This document shows, piece after piece, positions 26,745 through 36,234 of a stretch of DNA of 64,000 nt; the first letter of the stretch is position 1, and every line of letters starts with the position of its first letter. A program made the position numbers and the translations under genes. The notes beneath the pieces were generated by a model. It saw only the letters and a program-made list of their open reading frames with translations. It was not told the origin of the DNA and ran no database searches. Origin of the DNA: Pedobacter kyonggii. Its GTDB lineage: Bacteria > Bacteroidota > Bacteroidia > Sphingobacteriales > Sphingobacteriaceae. The DNA lies in the NCBI RefSeq assembly GCF_004310665.1, contig NZ_SIXF01000016.1:62001-126000 (forward strand), written 5' to 3'.

Positions 26745-28472
26745 ATGCCAGCCAACTCAGGAGTACAAAGCTTTAGCATTACCGTAAACGGACAAGTTTT
26801 ACCCGATGCTGTTGGTATTTTAGAAATTGTGGTAACCAATTTGGTTAATGCCATACCTAAAGCTAAAGTGGTAGTGATGGATGGTAGTGCGGCTGCGCAA
26901 AATTTCAATTTAAGCAATGGAACCAATTTTATTCCTGGGGCCGAAATCAGCATTGCTGCTGGTTACAGTGGCGAAAATGAAGTGATATTCTCTGGTTTAA
27001 TTATCAGCCAGACCATTAGGGCTAACGAAGATGGAAGCCAAATGGAAATAGAATGTAGGGATAAAGCCGTTAAACTTACCGCAGGGCGAAAAAACAAGAT
27101 ATGGGAAGACGCAAGTGATAGCGATGCAATAACCGATCTGGTTGGCCAGAATGGAATTACAGCTGATATTAACGGATTGAATTTACAGCATAAACAACTC
27201 GTACAATTTAATTGCAGTAACTGGGACTTTATTGTTACCAGGGCCGAGCTAAACAGTGCTTTGGTTATAACCGAAGCGGGGAAATTAACTATTGGGTTGC
27301 CCAATGCCAGTCAGGAGAGTACTGCAACTTATACCTACGGATCGGAGATTTATGATTTCGAAGCCCAGATGGATGCTAGAACCCAATATCCACAGGTATT
27401 AATCAAGAACTGGAATTATACCAATCAGGAAGTAAAAGAAGGCACATCAGCTGCAAAATCTTTGCCTCAGCAAGGTAATATTTCTGGCGATGATTTGGCC
27501 GAAGTGTTGGGCTGGGAAGATAACAGCTTATATCATTCGGGTAATGTAGCCGAACAGGAATCGACCGAATGGGCAACAGCACAATTGTTTAGAAGCAGGT
27601 TGAACAGGGTTATCGGAAATTTTAGGGTGCAGGGCGATAACAAGTTAAAACCCGGGATTATAGTTGAATTATTAGGTATAGGCGAAAGGTTTAGTGGGAA
27701 ATGTTGGGTTACAGGCGTAATTCACAGCTATTCTGGTGAAGCTGCCTGGTACAGCCATGTTCAGTTTGGCCTTGATCAAAAATTGCATAGCTACAATTTC
27801 GATGATATTGTAGAAAAACCAGCCACTGGAATCATTCCACCAGTTAATGGTTTGCAGATTGGCATTGTTACCCAATTGGAAAACGATCCCGACGGTGAAA
27901 ATAGAATACGGGTACGTTTGCCCACTGTCGAAAATAAAGGCGATGGCATTTGGGCAAGATTGGCCAGTGTAGATGCAGGAAAAGAACATGGATGGGTTTG
28001 GAATCCTGAAATAAACGATGAGGTGATTATTGGTTTTATAAATGATGATCCCCGTGATGCGGTGATTCTGGGAAGATTGTATAGCAGTTCATTTCCGCCT
28101 CATCTAGAAGCAAAAGACGATAATTATTTGAAAGGATTATCTACCAGATCAAAACTTCAGGTATTGTTTGATGATGAAAAGAAGATCATAAAGATAGAAA
28201 CACCTGGAGGCAATTTTATTACACTCGATGAAGATCAGAAACAGATTGCCATTCAGGATATTAACGGGAATAAAATAGAGATGAGCGAGGATGGGATTAA
28301 GATAGAAAGTATTAAAGATATCATACTAAAAGCATCAGGCGATTTTAAAATAGATGGAACCAATATTACCGCCAATGCCAACGCACAGTTAAAATTAAGT
28401 GGAAGCGCGGGTACCGAAATAAGTTCATCGGCCATTACAAAAGTTAAAGGAAGTATGGTGCAGATAAATTAA
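26745..28472 (+). CDS. Central spike protein, VgrG/Pvc8-like
   Basis: The 575-residue protein fuses a gp27-like hub (about 1-345), a gp5 OB domain (about 370-455; GLQIGIVTQLENDPDGENRIRVRLP, HGWVWNPEINDEVIIGFINDDPRDAVILG) and a C-terminal triple beta-helix needle (about 470-575). Short repeated strands such as GNFITLDEDQKQ and GNKIEMSEDGIKI mark the needle. It trimerises to form the puncturing spike under the tube. The PAAR tip gene follows after 7 bases. No extra effector domain is attached to its C-terminus. Confidence 0.94.
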   Translation: MPANSGVQSFSITVNGQVLPDAVGILEIVVTNLVNAIPKAKVVVMDGSAAAQNFNLSNGTNFIPGAEISIAAGYSGENEVIFSGLIISQTIRANEDGSQMEIECRDKAVKLTAGRKNKIWEDASDSDAITDLVGQNGITADINGLNLQHKQLVQFNCSNWDFIVTRAELNSALVITEAGKLTIGLPNASQESTATYTYGSEIYDFEAQMDARTQYPQVLIKNWNYTNQEVKEGTSAAKSLPQQGNISGDDLAEVLGWEDNSLYHSGNVAEQESTEWATAQLFRSRLNRVIGNFRVQGDNKLKPGIIVELLGIGERFSGKCWVTGVIHSYSGEAAWYSHVQFGLDQKLHSYNFDDIVEKPATGIIPPVNGLQIGIVTQLENDPDGENRIRVRLPTVENKGDGIWARLASVDAGKEHGWVWNPEINDEVIIGFINDDPRDAVILGRLYSSSFPPHLEAKDDNYLKGLSTRSKLQVLFDDEKKIIKIETPGGNFITLDEDQKQIAIQDINGNKIEMSEDGIKIESIKDIILKASGDFKIDGTNITANANAQLKLSGSAGTEISSSAITKVKGSMVQIN

Positions 28473-28479
28473 AAAAAAT

Positions 28480-28758
28480 ATGGCAAACGCAGCAAGAGTT
28501 ACCGATACCACAAACCATGGTGGAACAATTATAGGTCCTGGTGTACCTACAGTATTAATTGGAGGGATGCCTGCCTGTGTAGTTGGCGATAACCATGTAT
28601 GTGTATTGCCGCCAAATAGCCACCAGCCTACTGTAAGCCCTTTTTCGGCCGGAAGTGCAACAGTATTGATAGGTGGTTTACCAGCAGTTAGAACAGGAGA
28701 TATCTGTATATGCGGTGCGAGTGCAGTGGTTGGATGTCCAACGGTTTCAATAGGTTAA
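28480..28758 (+). CDS. PAAR-motif spike tip protein
   Basis: The 92-residue protein has repeated PAAR strands: VLIGGMPACVVGDNHVC, then SATVLIGGLPAVRTGDICICGASAVVGCPTVSIG. His and Cys residues in these positions bind the metal ion at the tip of the cone. It caps the spike and sharpens it. No C-terminal toxin extension is present, since the length is a bare PAAR domain. It lies between spike and gp25 genes. Confidence 0.95.
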   Translation: MANAARVTDTTNHGGTIIGPGVPTVLIGGMPACVVGDNHVCVLPPNSHQPTVSPFSAGSATVLIGGLPAVRTGDICICGASAVVGCPTVSIG

Positions 28759-28761
28759 GAA

Positions 28762-29181
28762 ATGGATAAAGAAAGCAATTTTTTAGGTAAGGGATGGGCC
28801 TTTCCGCCAGAAGTTATCAAATATAAAGGTACAAGCCGTTTTGCTACCAATATGGTAAGTGATGTAACTGATATCAACCAAAGTCTCGAAATTTTATTTG
28901 GAACGGCAGTTGGCGAAAGGGTGATGCAGACAGAATATGGCTGCAATGTTGATGATATGATTTTCGAACCCATTAATGTTACACTGGTAACGCGCATAAC
29001 AGAAAGGATTAGAAGGGCAATAATTTATTACGAGCCGCGCATTAAGCTCGATAAACTTGATGTTTTTAAGAATGTTGAGTTTGGGGTAATCAATCTGGTG
29101 GTAGAATATACCATTAGAAGCACCAATACCCGGAACAATATTGTTTACCCGTATTATTTAACCGAAGGAACAAATATTTGA
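28762..29181 (+). CDS. Baseplate wedge protein, GPW/gp25 family (Afp9-like)
   Basis: The 139-residue protein has the gp25/lysozyme-like fold typical of sheath initiators. SDVTDINQSLEILFGTAVGERVMQTEYGCNVDDMIFEP is the diagnostic segment, with the conserved E-R/E-Y-G pattern. In contractile systems it starts sheath polymerisation on the baseplate. It begins 3 bases after the PAAR stop. Confidence 0.95.
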   Translation: MDKESNFLGKGWAFPPEVIKYKGTSRFATNMVSDVTDINQSLEILFGTAVGERVMQTEYGCNVDDMIFEPINVTLVTRITERIRRAIIYYEPRIKLDKLDVFKNVEFGVINLVVEYTIRSTNTRNNIVYPYYLTEGTNI

Positions 29182-29185
29182 AAAA

Positions 29186-32100
29186 ATGAGCACCAATTGC
29201 AATAAAAATACTGCACCAAGAAATGGAACCAACCGTTTAAACCGCTTGCCAAAAGCTTTGGATGCATCTTTTGTTGCCATTGATGAAAGAAGTAAAGCAA
29301 GCCTTTATCAATTTTGCGAAAGCTTGGCTGCTTACATTAACCATTATTATTATGATGGAATAGAGAAAGACACCGATTGGAAAGGTGTTTTTAACATTAA
29401 TGAAGTTAAAGAGGATGGAACATCGGAACCACATTTGGCTCTTTTCGATTCATTTTTGGATTTGTATGCAATAGCTCAAAAAGACCTCAACCAATTTACT
29501 GGCAAACACCTTGATTATTTTTTTGAAACCGTTTTGGGATTCGAAAAAAAGGCAGCCGAGCCCGATAAAGTATATTTAATTGTAGAATTGGCAAAACACA
29601 TTTCGCAATATATATTAAACGATAAAACTGAATTTAAAGCTGGCAAAAACAGTAAAAAACAAGAACAGTTTTATAAGCTGTTATCTTCCTTTAGCTTTAG
29701 TCATGCGCAGGTAGTCAGCTTAAAATCTATATTGGTTGATCAAACTGAAAAAACTAAAATTTACGCTTCTCCAATAGCCAATTCGGGTAATGGCAATGGT
29801 GGCGAACTGGCCAATCAGGATGGAAGCTGGGATACTTTTGGCAACACTGACAGAAGTAAAGCCCATATTGGTTTTGCCATAAGCTCTCCGTTGTTTAGAA
29901 TGGCCGAAGGCAAACGCAAAATAACACTTACCTTTTCCTATCGTGCGCCTTATCTTGCAGCGCCTGTAATTAAACCCGAAAATTTTAAAGCGAGTATTAC
30001 CGCAGAAAAAGGGTGGATAGCGGTAGACATTACTGCAGTATCTTTTACTACTACCAGTGTACTCGAAATTGTGCTCTTGGCCGATGAAAGCAAACCTAAA
30101 TTGGTCGATTATAGCCAAAAACTTCATTTAGAAGATTTCAGAACGGATTTTCCGATATTGAAGATAGAAATATTATCAAGCCCAAACATTTATACCAGCT
30201 TAAACTTTGCCGCAATAGATAGTTTAGCCATTAAAACGGATGTACAGGGAGTTAAAAATCTATTTGTGCAGAACAGTTTAGGTAAACTTGATGCTGCTAA
30301 ACCCATGGAGATTTTTGGTCCGATTCCCAGTGTAGGCGCTAATTTTTATATAGGCAGCAATGAGGTTTTTCAACATGATCTTAGCAGTTTAAAGCTAAAT
30401 TTTGAATATTTAGGTTTACCTACCGTTCCTTTTGTTACATATTACGAGCTTTATACCAATTTGGCTAATGCTAGCAATGGCCGTGATGCAACCAAATATG
30501 TTAACAATAGTGATTTTAAAGCCGAAGTTTCCTTTCTCTTACACCGCAATTGGATAAATGCTACATCGGCAGAGGTTGCACTTTTTAGTGCAGCAGATAC
30601 AGACGCACCCAACGAAAAGTTTACTGCAGATTTAAATATACCAGATACTTTCGATGCAGATTATAAGACAAAAGTAAATGATGCTTATAACCTTGAGACC
30701 GAACGTGGCTACCTAAAACTTAAATTTACCAAAGGTACATTTGGCCAGGCCGATTATCAATTGGTATTTAGTACAGCGGTAATTGGTAAAACCACGGTGC
30801 CTAAATTGCCAAATCCACCATATTTACCGCTTATCCAGAATCTAACGATCGATTATAGCTGCACTGCCACCATAAACCTTTCAGTAGCTGGTGATGTTAA
30901 GTCAACTTACGATAACCGTATACACAGGTTCTATTTTATTGAGCCTTTCGGCCTTGCCGAAGCACATCCCTTTACACACGGCTCTGTATCGTTACTTCCT
31001 GCCAAATCCAATGAGGGTGAGTTATACATTGGCTTAAGTGATGCAGTTGTTCCGCAAAATTTAAGTTTATTGTTACAGGTTAGTGAGGGTAGTGCCAATC
31101 CCGATTTTGATAAAGCTATAGTAACATGGGCTTATCTTCAACATAACATCTGGAAAGAATTTAAAAACATAGAGATTTTAAGGGAGCAGACAAACGGATT
31201 GTTAACCACAGGCATATTTACCTTAAATATTCCTAAAACTATAAATATCGATAATACTTTATTGCCAACCGGCCTGCTGTGGCTAAGGGCCTCAGTAATA
31301 AGCAATGCAGCTGCAGTGTGCGATATTATCTCCATTATTGCTCAAGCCAGTGAGGCTCAATTTGCTGTTTATGATGATATTGTGCCCGAAAAAATAGCCA
31401 TCGAAGCAGGGGTGATCGCCAAGCTAAAAGAACCAGATAGTGCAGTTAAAAAGGTGGTTCAACCTTATGGTTCTTTTGATGGTAAGGCAATAGAAAGTGG
31501 TAATGAATATTATTTAAGGGTTAGCGAAATTTTACGGCATAAAAGAAGATCCATCACACTGTGGGATTACGAACACCTTATTTTAGCCCAATTCCCGAAT
31601 GTGTACACCGCAAAATGTATTAACCATACCTTTTACAATGGAAATGTAGGCAGTTATAATTCTTTATCGCCTGGCCAGGTAACCATTATCGCGGTGCCCG
31701 ATATTTCGATCAGCAATGCGCCAAATCCATTACAGCCAAAAGTTTCTAAAAACACATTAGAACAGATTAAAACCTATCTGGCCAAAACCAATTCGGTATT
31801 TGCAAAGCTAAATATTCAAAATCCAATATTTGAAGAAATCAAGCTTCATTTTCACCTCAAACTCCGTGATGGATACGAAGAAAATATTTATCTGCCCAAA
31901 CTTAAAACACAGCTTAAGTCACTTTTGGCCCCTTGGACAAGCAACGCTGCTACGCAGATGGAATTTGGGGGTAAAATAGAAAAATCGACCATTATCTATC
32001 AGCTCGAAAAGTTAGACTATGTAGATTACATTACCTGCGTTAAAATGTATTTATTTAGGCCAGTGGGTTTAGAAGATATATCGACAAAAGATTTAGAGAC

Positions 32101-32272
32101 AGCAGAAACAGCCACAGCGGCAAGTATTTTAACGGCCTATCCCGAGCACAGCATCATCAATATTAATGATATCCCTGGAATCAATAATCCGGATTGTGAA
32201 TGTGCCGATTGCAATGACAACGCAATAACAGATAGTAAATTTATTCCAATTAACGAATGCGGTTGTAATTAA
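29186..32272 (+). CDS. Large baseplate protein, gp6/baseplate-J-like (Afp11-like)
   Basis: The 1028-residue protein takes the Afp11/Pvc11 place. A helical N-terminus (about 15-180) is followed by beta-rich middle domains, and the C-terminal third contains the baseplate-J/gp6-like pattern. EYYLRVSEILRHKRRSITLWDYEHLILAQFPNVYTAKC is near 765-805, followed by PGQVTIIAVPDI. It would form wedges that hold the hub and open on contraction. The C-terminus is unusual: DCECADC and ECGCN in the last 27 residues give six Cys in a short span, a possible metal site. The next gene starts at the base after its stop. Confidence 0.9.
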   Translation: MSTNCNKNTAPRNGTNRLNRLPKALDASFVAIDERSKASLYQFCESLAAYINHYYYDGIEKDTDWKGVFNINEVKEDGTSEPHLALFDSFLDLYAIAQKDLNQFTGKHLDYFFETVLGFEKKAAEPDKVYLIVELAKHISQYILNDKTEFKAGKNSKKQEQFYKLLSSFSFSHAQVVSLKSILVDQTEKTKIYASPIANSGNGNGGELANQDGSWDTFGNTDRSKAHIGFAISSPLFRMAEGKRKITLTFSYRAPYLAAPVIKPENFKASITAEKGWIAVDITAVSFTTTSVLEIVLLADESKPKLVDYSQKLHLEDFRTDFPILKIEILSSPNIYTSLNFAAIDSLAIKTDVQGVKNLFVQNSLGKLDAAKPMEIFGPIPSVGANFYIGSNEVFQHDLSSLKLNFEYLGLPTVPFVTYYELYTNLANASNGRDATKYVNNSDFKAEVSFLLHRNWINATSAEVALFSAADTDAPNEKFTADLNIPDTFDADYKTKVNDAYNLETERGYLKLKFTKGTFGQADYQLVFSTAVIGKTTVPKLPNPPYLPLIQNLTIDYSCTATINLSVAGDVKSTYDNRIHRFYFIEPFGLAEAHPFTHGSVSLLPAKSNEGELYIGLSDAVVPQNLSLLLQVSEGSANPDFDKAIVTWAYLQHNIWKEFKNIEILREQTNGLLTTGIFTLNIPKTINIDNTLLPTGLLWLRASVISNAAAVCDIISIIAQASEAQFAVYDDIVPEKIAIEAGVIAKLKEPDSAVKKVVQPYGSFDGKAIESGNEYYLRVSEILRHKRRSITLWDYEHLILAQFPNVYTAKCINHTFYNGNVGSYNSLSPGQVTIIAVPDISISNAPNPLQPKVSKNTLEQIKTYLAKTNSVFAKLNIQNPIFEEIKLHFHLKLRDGYEENIYLPKLKTQLKSLLAPWTSNAATQMEFGGKIEKSTIIYQLEKLDYVDYITCVKMYLFRPVGLEDISTKDLETAETATAASILTAYPEHSIININDIPGINNPDCECADCNDNAITDSKFIPINECGCN

Positions 32273-35200
32273 ATGAGCGATTTAAAAACCATATCGAAAA
32301 ATAATCTGCAACAGGATAGCATGCAGTTTGATAAGCTGCGTGAAATTGGTATAAACCGCATTCAGGCTTTAAGTAAAAGCAATTGGAGCGATTATAATCT
32401 TCATGATCCAGGGGTGACAACACTCGAAACACTTTGTTATGCCATAACAGATTTAGGTTACCGTCTAACTTTCGATATGCAGGATTTGCTTGCCAGTGAT
32501 CCAAATTCTGCCGATGCTGAAATAGATTTCCGTAATTTTTTTACCGCAAGGCAGATATTGCATAATGCTCCCGTTACCATTAAAGATTTTAGAAAATTGT
32601 TGATGGATGTAGCGGTACAGGCAGGAACAGAAACTTTAGGTATTAAAAATGCCTGGGTAATCCCTGCTGATGAAGCCGAGATGAAACTTTATGTAAATCA
32701 GTTACAACAGAAATTAGACTATTTCCCAACCGCTACTGATGGAACCGGATTTTTTGTTAAAGGACTTTATAATTTTCTGATCGAATTTGATCAGTCGGTA
32801 ACCTACGGCGATTTAAATTCCAATTCTATTTCTGCTATATACATCATCAATAATTTCGCACCCGATCCATTATTGGAAGGGGTAGAAATAAAGGTAGAAA
32901 TTCATTTTCCCCGCTGGGATGATTTAAGTGTCGATTTTAACGATGATGCCGCAATAATTGCGAAAATTAAAAGCCTGAAAATAAAGGCCAATGAATTGCC
33001 TGATGATTATAAATTGATTGATAGCAACGATGCTGACCACACGGTTACCCTTGCTGGTACCAAGACTGTTGCCGAAGTTCCTATTGCTCTTGTAGGCCTT
33101 GATGCAATTGATGAAGATTTAAATCACTTCATTTTTAATGCGCCCAATGGATTATTACAAACTTACAAACGTAAAATAGGCGTAATAAAAAGCATTATAA
33201 AAAAGGCTGAAGATAGGTTGAATGATAACCGGCCACTTTGTGAAGATTATTTAAATACCAGGGCGCTCAAAGTAGAAGAAATTGCCATTTGTGGAGATAT
33301 AGAAATAGATCCTTTTGCTGATGCTGCAACCGTAGCTGCCGAAATTTATTTTCAAATTGCACAGTTTCTATCGCCCGATGTATATTTCTACAGCTTGCCC
33401 GATATGAAAAACAAGGGAAAAGCTACCGAAGATATTTTTGATGGCCCGGCTTTAGAACATGGTTTTATCGATGACGATGAACTTAATGCTTCCGAACAAA
33501 AATGTACCATTCATGTAAGCGATCTGATCAGGATAATCATGGATGTTAAAATTGATGGCAAACAGGTTGTTCAATCGGTTAGCGGGTTGCAATTGGCCAA
33601 CTTTCCAGAGGATAATGTACTTAATATATCAAAGAAAAACGTTAAATGGTGTCTTTCATTAGCGATTGATCAATTTTACGTACCCCGCTTATCCACTAAT
33701 CTTTCTAATTTATCTTTCTACAAACACAACCTTCCCTTTTCGTTTGATAAAGATGAAATGGAAGCAAAATATAAAGCACTTTTTGCCCAGTCGAGGAAAC
33801 GTTACCCTGTAAACCCAATTTTAGATTACGCGTTGCCAGTGGGCGACTGGAGAGAAATTACAGATTATACCTCGATACAACAAGATTTTCCACTGGTTTA
33901 TGGCGTAGGTTCTGACGGGATCCCGAATTTGCCAAATACTGACGATGAAAGAAATCTTCGGATAACCCAGGCCAAACAGTTTAAGGGTTTCTTGTCGTTT
34001 TTTGATCAGTTGTTATATGGTTATCTGCAACAGGTTAATGGTTTAAAAGCACTGTTTAGCTTAAACCAGGAGTTGGATGAATTTGGTCAGCCTTTGTTGA
34101 ATAAAACGTACTTCAGCGAACCCTTGAAAGCAACTGCGAGTAATGTAGATATTGTGCCCAATGCAACTGAACAAAAAATATTTATTGATGGTTATGCGGA
34201 ACATTTGCAGGGAATTACCGAAAGTAAAACCGATTTTGAAAAACGCAAAAACCGATTTCTCGATCACCTGTTGGCCCGCTTTTGCGAGCAGTTTAGCGAT
34301 TATGCCTTAATTGCCTACACCATTGACGGTCAAAGGGCCGGGGCAGAGCTGATAAAAGATAAATTATCGTTTTTAAATGCCTATCCAGAAATTAGTAGTA
34401 ATAGAGGCAAGGCATTTAATTACCGCAATGAACTTACCTGGTTTTATAAAAATGTTTCGGGTTACGAAAAAAGGGTAAGCCTCCTGTTGGGGATTGATGC
34501 TAAAAGGGCAGAAGATTTACATTTTTCTAAAGCGTTTAGAATCTTACCTGTATCCGCTAGCTGGAATATCGAAACCAAGGTATTAACCAAAGTTCTTTTT
34601 GAGGGTATTGGTAGTTTTGCAGATGTACTGGATGCAAAGTCTGCTATGGAAGAATTGATCAGTGCTGCAGTACACATCAATAACTATAAAATTGTGGCAG
34701 GTAGCGTTGCCGGTAAATTTCAGGTTTTGCTTTTGGCCGATTTAATCAACGAAAAGGTTATTGCAAAAAGTAAAAATACCACACTAACCTTATCTATGGC
34801 CAATACATTAATTAATAGTCATATTGATTTGTGTACTAAAGAGTTATGTGATCAGGTTTTGTCAAGCCGTAAAAACTTAACACCACCGGTTTTAAATTAT
34901 TTCGAAGTGCTTTCACATACCGTTAACAATACCACAACACCATTTCTGCATAAAATTGAGTATCAATTATTTGATAAACCTGCTGAAGACGCTGCTAGAA
35001 AAGTAATACTAACCGGCGAAATTGAAGGGCCGGAAGTTAAAGGGATTGACGCAGCTGAAACGATAACGGATACCGAGATGAGTTTGATCTGGAAATTAAT
35101 CAGATTTGCTGCCGACGAAGATTATTACCGCTGCGAACCGCAAAATGTAACCGTTTACACTCCCAATTACCATTTCGAAGTATTTGATATTTATGATAAC

Positions 35201-36223
35201 ATAATTGGAAAGGACAAAGGGAAAAATTACAATTATCCATTGGCCGAAATCATTGAAGATAGCACCTCTTCACCGATAGTTAAGATTGTTGATTCGCTGT
35301 CCAATAATGGTACCTATACCGTAAACAATACCGTAGCATTGGGTCCAAACATCAAGGTGGAAATTAATGAAACACTCCCTGATAATTATCCCGACGGAAA
35401 ATTAAGTTTTACCGAAACATTTAACGCTTATTTATACGAAAATGGCCGTAAGCTAACCATCACCGGAACCGATTTAACCGATAGGTTGCGCATTGGAGAT
35501 ACCATGAGCTTAATTAAGCCTTCAGCAGTTTTAATCGATTTTCAGGTACTAACCATCAGTTTTGCTGATAATAAAACAACCATTATTTCGGATATAGAAC
35601 TAGATTTTTTAGTGGCACCCAAAGTTACCTATACCAAGTTATTTGCAATTAAAAACGTTACGCCAAAAACAATCGTAATTAGGGCTGGCATGGAGAAACT
35701 GGCCATTTCGGATATGGTTGCTTTTTTTAATAAGACATTTATTGATAGAGAAGGTATCCACTTGATTGAACATATCCTGTTAAGACCAAAAAAACGCGAT
35801 TTTGATAAACTATTAAACATCCATACCGATGTAGATTGTGTACAGTGCAAAATTGCCGATACCTATAGTTTCGTAATGACAGCCGTTTTGCCCTATTGGC
35901 CCGACCGTTTCCGCGATCGAAACTTTAGAACTTTTATTGAGAAAACATTGAGGGAAGAATGCCCCGCGCATGTAGTACTCAATGTGTGTTGGATAAACCC
36001 TTTGCAAATGGGGCAATTCGAAAAAGCATATAAAAACTGGCTCATTCAAATCAATACCACAAGTGCTGGCGATGCCGAAAGAGTTAAGGCACTTAAAAAT
36101 TTTATAGAAATAATACAAGATTTAAGGAGTGTTTATCCATCCGGAAAGCTGCACAGTTGCAACGAAAACGAAGTGCAGAAAAACCCGCTCATTCTAAATC
36201 AAACTAACATTGGCATTTTTTAA
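32273..36223 (+). CDS. Second large baseplate protein (Afp12-like)
   Basis: The 1316-residue protein matches the second baseplate-wedge position (Afp12/Pvc12). The start contains IQALSKSNWSDYNLHDPGVTTLETLCYAITDLGYR, a conserved opening of this family. KGFLSFFDQLLYGYLQQVNGL near 565-585 and REGIHLIEHILLRPKK near 1160-1175 are other family marks. HTDVDCVQCK near 1185 adds a Cys pair. The middle (about 900-1130) holds beta-rich inserts that make it longer than classic Afp12 (inference). It dimerises with the preceding product to form the wedge in known particles. Confidence 0.88.
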   Translation: MSDLKTISKNNLQQDSMQFDKLREIGINRIQALSKSNWSDYNLHDPGVTTLETLCYAITDLGYRLTFDMQDLLASDPNSADAEIDFRNFFTARQILHNAPVTIKDFRKLLMDVAVQAGTETLGIKNAWVIPADEAEMKLYVNQLQQKLDYFPTATDGTGFFVKGLYNFLIEFDQSVTYGDLNSNSISAIYIINNFAPDPLLEGVEIKVEIHFPRWDDLSVDFNDDAAIIAKIKSLKIKANELPDDYKLIDSNDADHTVTLAGTKTVAEVPIALVGLDAIDEDLNHFIFNAPNGLLQTYKRKIGVIKSIIKKAEDRLNDNRPLCEDYLNTRALKVEEIAICGDIEIDPFADAATVAAEIYFQIAQFLSPDVYFYSLPDMKNKGKATEDIFDGPALEHGFIDDDELNASEQKCTIHVSDLIRIIMDVKIDGKQVVQSVSGLQLANFPEDNVLNISKKNVKWCLSLAIDQFYVPRLSTNLSNLSFYKHNLPFSFDKDEMEAKYKALFAQSRKRYPVNPILDYALPVGDWREITDYTSIQQDFPLVYGVGSDGIPNLPNTDDERNLRITQAKQFKGFLSFFDQLLYGYLQQVNGLKALFSLNQELDEFGQPLLNKTYFSEPLKATASNVDIVPNATEQKIFIDGYAEHLQGITESKTDFEKRKNRFLDHLLARFCEQFSDYALIAYTIDGQRAGAELIKDKLSFLNAYPEISSNRGKAFNYRNELTWFYKNVSGYEKRVSLLLGIDAKRAEDLHFSKAFRILPVSASWNIETKVLTKVLFEGIGSFADVLDAKSAMEELISAAVHINNYKIVAGSVAGKFQVLLLADLINEKVIAKSKNTTLTLSMANTLINSHIDLCTKELCDQVLSSRKNLTPPVLNYFEVLSHTVNNTTTPFLHKIEYQLFDKPAEDAARKVILTGEIEGPEVKGIDAAETITDTEMSLIWKLIRFAADEDYYRCEPQNVTVYTPNYHFEVFDIYDNIIGKDKGKNYNYPLAEIIEDSTSSPIVKIVDSLSNNGTYTVNNTVALGPNIKVEINETLPDNYPDGKLSFTETFNAYLYENGRKLTITGTDLTDRLRIGDTMSLIKPSAVLIDFQVLTISFADNKTTIISDIELDFLVAPKVTYTKLFAIKNVTPKTIVIRAGMEKLAISDMVAFFNKTFIDREGIHLIEHILLRPKKRDFDKLLNIHTDVDCVQCKIADTYSFVMTAVLPYWPDRFRDRNFRTFIEKTLREECPAHVVLNVCWINPLQMGQFEKAYKNWLIQINTTSAGDAERVKALKNFIEIIQDLRSVYPSGKLHSCNENEVQKNPLILNQTNIGIF

Positions 36224-36234
36224 CTAATCTAGCT

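Noticed and set aside
26745-28758. Canonical type VI secretion system based on VgrG and PAAR
   Set aside because: No TssJLM membrane complex, ClpV or TssBC pair is present; the sheaths are one-gene phage/eCIS type.
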